This document shows positions 3,742 to 5,786 of a DNA stretch of 5,786 bases, one piece after another. Made by a program: the position numbers and the translations under genes. The notes beneath the pieces were generated by a model. That model did not search any database and was not told the DNA's origin. It saw nothing but the letters and a program-made list of their open reading frames with translations. The stretch comes from Candidatus Woesearchaeota archaeon. Its GTDB lineage: Archaea > Nanobdellota > Nanobdellia > Woesearchaeales > UBA11576. The stretch spans positions 1 to 5,786 of the forward strand of contig JALWQS010000078.1 in assembly GCA_027083015.1 (NCBI GenBank), given 5' to 3'. Position 1 is the first letter of the stretch, and every line of letters begins with the position of its first letter.

Positions 3742-5786
3742 TTGAACGCGCAAAAAAACACGATCCTAAAGTTGTTTCTTCTAACATTTCTTATAGGGAT
3801 AATATTACCCTCAGTCATGGCAGAAACCTATTACATAGCAGGAGGAACATCAACGAGAGACTCACCGGCATACCTGCACGTACTAAACCCTTTAGATAAG
3901 GATGCGCGGATGTCCATAAAGTTTTATTATGAAAAAGGAGATGAGATGCACAAAAGCGTCATAATAGACAGGAACTCCAAACAGACAATCGATATAAGAA
4001 CATATGAAAAAACAGGAAAACCATTTGCGCTTGAGATAAACACTGACGAGCCTTTATTCATAGAATATATGCAATACAGCGAAGCAAACTCAGCAGCATT
4101 CGGAGACTCAGCCAGAACCATGCCTCAAAAACTGTGGGAATTCGGAGAAGGATATACCACAGGATCTGCAAAGACAATACTTTATATCTTCAATCCGGAA
4201 AACCAGATAGCAAAAGCGACAGTAACAGTCTATCTTGAAGACGGAGCAAGAAAAACATTCCAGATAGAAATACCTAAAAAACGAGTCCAAAGGTTTGACC
4301 TCAAAGACGAAGTCTATTCACAAAAGAGATATGGACTGAAAGTATCAAGCAATACGCCGATACTAGCAGAGATAGTACAGTACGATAAACAATTCTCAGG
4401 AGGAACAGGAGGGTACGGAACAGAAGCTGCGAAAAGATGGTATTTTCCAGACGGAAAAGTCTCTGATACAGAAACAGATTTTCTGAACATACTAAATCCC
4501 GGGCTGGAAGACGCATTGATCAACATAACCATAGATTACGGAGATGAAAGAAAAAGTTTTACTACGACGGCAGAACACCTGATAAAAAAGCTCATCATGT
4601 TGAACAATTACGCCAAGAGAAACAAGCCGTACTCCCTGATCATAAACAGCGATCAAGCGATAGTCGTGCAAAAAACTCATTATGATGATTTAACAAAAGC
4701 AGGATACGGAAGCACAGGTTCAACTAGTGCGGCAAAAGAATGGTATTTCTCCCAAGGAAGCACAAAAAAAGGGATGCGCGGAGAGATAGCGATCTATAAT
4801 CCAGGAAAAACAACCAACCTAAAAGTAACTGTGTACTACCCGGACGCAAAACCCGACATCAAAGAGGAAAAAGCAGAACCCGGAAGAAATACACTGAAAT
4901 TCTCGGATCTGGCGCAACCAGACTCAGACTTCGGCATCAAGATAGAAGCCGCTGATGGCATAGTGGCCTATAAATCAACATATGATACCCTATACGGAGC
5001 CGGATACGGAACCTTCGGAACTCAGAAAAGGGAAACAGCACTAAACGAAAAAGAAAAAAACACACAGGAAAAAGAAAACACTCCTTCAATCACTGGCAAT
5101 GCAGTACGGCAGAGCGAAGAGATAGAACAGATAAGTGAAAAAGAAGTATCGCCTGAAAGCGTAGGATTGACAGGGGTGCAAAAAGCGACAAAAACAGTAT
5201 ATCAGATAATCAAAGGAACAAACAATGCAACAGACAAACAAAAAGTGATTGTATGGACATTCACCTTCTCGAATTCACAATCAGCAAAGAAAGGACTTCA
5301 AGAGCTACTCTCAGGAAAAGTTATGGAAATCCTGGAGTATGAAACGGGAGCCATAGGAAAGACAACAATATATCCATTGATAACAAAAAATGCACAAGGT
5401 TACGCATGGCAACAAGACGATAAAGTGTTGTTGGTACTAGCAAAAGACCAAAAAGACGCAGCAAAGATCGTCGATGAAAAAATAAAACAACCAGGCCACA
5501 AAAGTTGGCTGACCACAAGAAACGTGTTATTGGGACTGCTGGTCTTAATGATATTGCTCTTCCTGCTCAGAAGAAAAAAAAGAAAAGAAGAAGATGAATG
5601 GGATAAAGAGCTGGACAAAGAGTTTGAAGAGTGGGATGGAACAGAAACTGGAACAGAAGAAAAGACCGGAACAGGAGCCATCCCTGAAGATAAAAACAGG
5701 AATCATGAAGAAGAACATAGAAAGGAAGAGAAGAAAGAACCAAAAGAGAAACAAAAAGAACCAAAAGATCAACAGAAAGAAAAGAA
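3742..5786 (+). CDS. Repeat-containing type I surface membrane protein (partial, runs off right edge)
   Basis: There are 681 codons open to the window end, with no stop. Residues 1-27 are a signal peptide: basic MNAQKNTILK, a hydrophobic core, and cleavage likely after SVMA. Four tandem domains follow, starting at about Tyr30, Trp132, Trp233 and Trp334. Each has W/Y-Y/E-F, an I-x-N-P turn (Asn49, 151, 252, 353), a VTVYY-like strand, a GLKI-x-S strand leading to an E/Y-x-x-YD segment, and G-Y-G-T-x-G before the next domain. This resembles the WYFAEG-type repeat of bacterial secreted proteins (DUF5719-like), a beta-sandwich. Residues 430-470 form a charged linker with ITGNAV at 450-455. An unassigned alpha/beta domain (about 472-590), one TM helix (595-609), stop-transfer RRKKRK and a Lys/Glu-rich cytoplasmic tail follow. 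The TTG start is the first possible start after the in-frame TAG at 3700 and follows a strong GGAGG. An adhesion or envelope role is inferred. Confidence 0.9.
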   Translation, partial: MNAQKNTILKLFLLTFLIGIILPSVMAETYYIAGGTSTRDSPAYLHVLNPLDKDARMSIKFYYEKGDEMHKSVIIDRNSKQTIDIRTYEKTGKPFALEINTDEPLFIEYMQYSEANSAAFGDSARTMPQKLWEFGEGYTTGSAKTILYIFNPENQIAKATVTVYLEDGARKTFQIEIPKKRVQRFDLKDEVYSQKRYGLKVSSNTPILAEIVQYDKQFSGGTGGYGTEAAKRWYFPDGKVSDTETDFLNILNPGLEDALINITIDYGDERKSFTTTAEHLIKKLIMLNNYAKRNKPYSLIINSDQAIVVQKTHYDDLTKAGYGSTGSTSAAKEWYFSQGSTKKGMRGEIAIYNPGKTTNLKVTVYYPDAKPDIKEEKAEPGRNTLKFSDLAQPDSDFGIKIEAADGIVAYKSTYDTLYGAGYGTFGTQKRETALNEKEKNTQEKENTPSITGNAVRQSEEIEQISEKEVSPESVGLTGVQKATKTVYQIIKGTNNATDKQKVIVWTFTFSNSQSAKKGLQELLSGKVMEILEYETGAIGKTTIYPLITKNAQGYAWQQDDKVLLVLAKDQKDAAKIVDEKIKQPGHKSWLTTRNVLLGLLVLMILLFLLRRKKRKEEDEWDKELDKEFEEWDGTETGTEEKTGTGAIPEDKNRNHEEEHRKEEKKEPKEKQKEPKDQQKEK

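Noticed and set aside
3636..3818. 60-codon minus-strand frame with repeated LCT-x-LY segments
   Set aside because: It is the complement of the leader array and the signal-peptide codons; the apparent repetition comes from the DNA repeat.
5400..5772. Phe/Ser/Leu-rich minus-strand frames that look like membrane proteins
   Set aside because: They are antisense to the Lys/Glu-rich tail of the surface protein (GAA/AAA/AGA read as TTC/TTT/TCT).

Overview
The window looks archaeal. Two genes have a TTTAAATA- or TTAATAAA-like TATA element centred 26-27 bases before their start codon, the spacing of leaderless archaeal transcripts. Other starts follow GGTG/GGAGG Shine-Dalgarno sequences, terminators are plain T-runs, arginine is mostly AGA/AGG, isoleucine is often ATA, and there is an archaeal-type NFACT-R (Rqc2/RqcH family) protein. 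The sequence is AT-rich with short intergenic gaps. A DPANN-type lineage (Woesearchaeota/Pacearchaeota-like) is my best guess, but this is an inference; no rRNA or tRNA is present to settle it.

Layout, left to right. (1) 1-247, minus: N-terminal part of a membrane protein that leaves the window. (2) 248-454: divergent promoter region. (3) 455-1510, plus: leaderless gene for a cytoplasmic five-bladed beta-propeller glycosidase related to GH32/GH68/GH43. (4) 1511-1559: short convergent gap; each gene's T-rich terminator overlaps the other's 3' end. (5) 1560-2099, minus: leaderless small class I SAM-dependent methyltransferase. (6) 2100-2225: its promoter and the tail of the next transcription unit. 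(7) 2226-3443, minus: probable two-gene operon. The first gene encodes a coiled-coil plus NFACT-R protein lacking the NFACT-N half of full-length Rqc2/RqcH. Seventeen bases downstream lies a small two-TM membrane protein, which may be frameshifted near its 3' end. (8) 3444-3741: divergent control region, including an unusual leader of about 150 bases with two hairpins and a tandem array of a 13-14-base unit. (9) 3742-5786, plus, open at the right edge: a large type I surface protein. It has a signal peptide, four 101-102-residue repeats resembling the bacterial WYFAEG/DUF5719-type repeat, a charged linker, an unassigned C-terminal extracellular domain, one TM helix and a long charged cytoplasmic tail. 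It starts with TTG and has no ATG start.

The genes do not form one pathway. The methyltransferase and glycosidase look like stand-alone housekeeping or metabolic genes. The NFACT-R gene points to ribosome-associated quality control or RNA binding. The last gene is a cell-envelope protein. The most interesting parts are the surface protein with its structured, repeat-bearing leader, and the NFACT-R-only gene paired with a small membrane protein.
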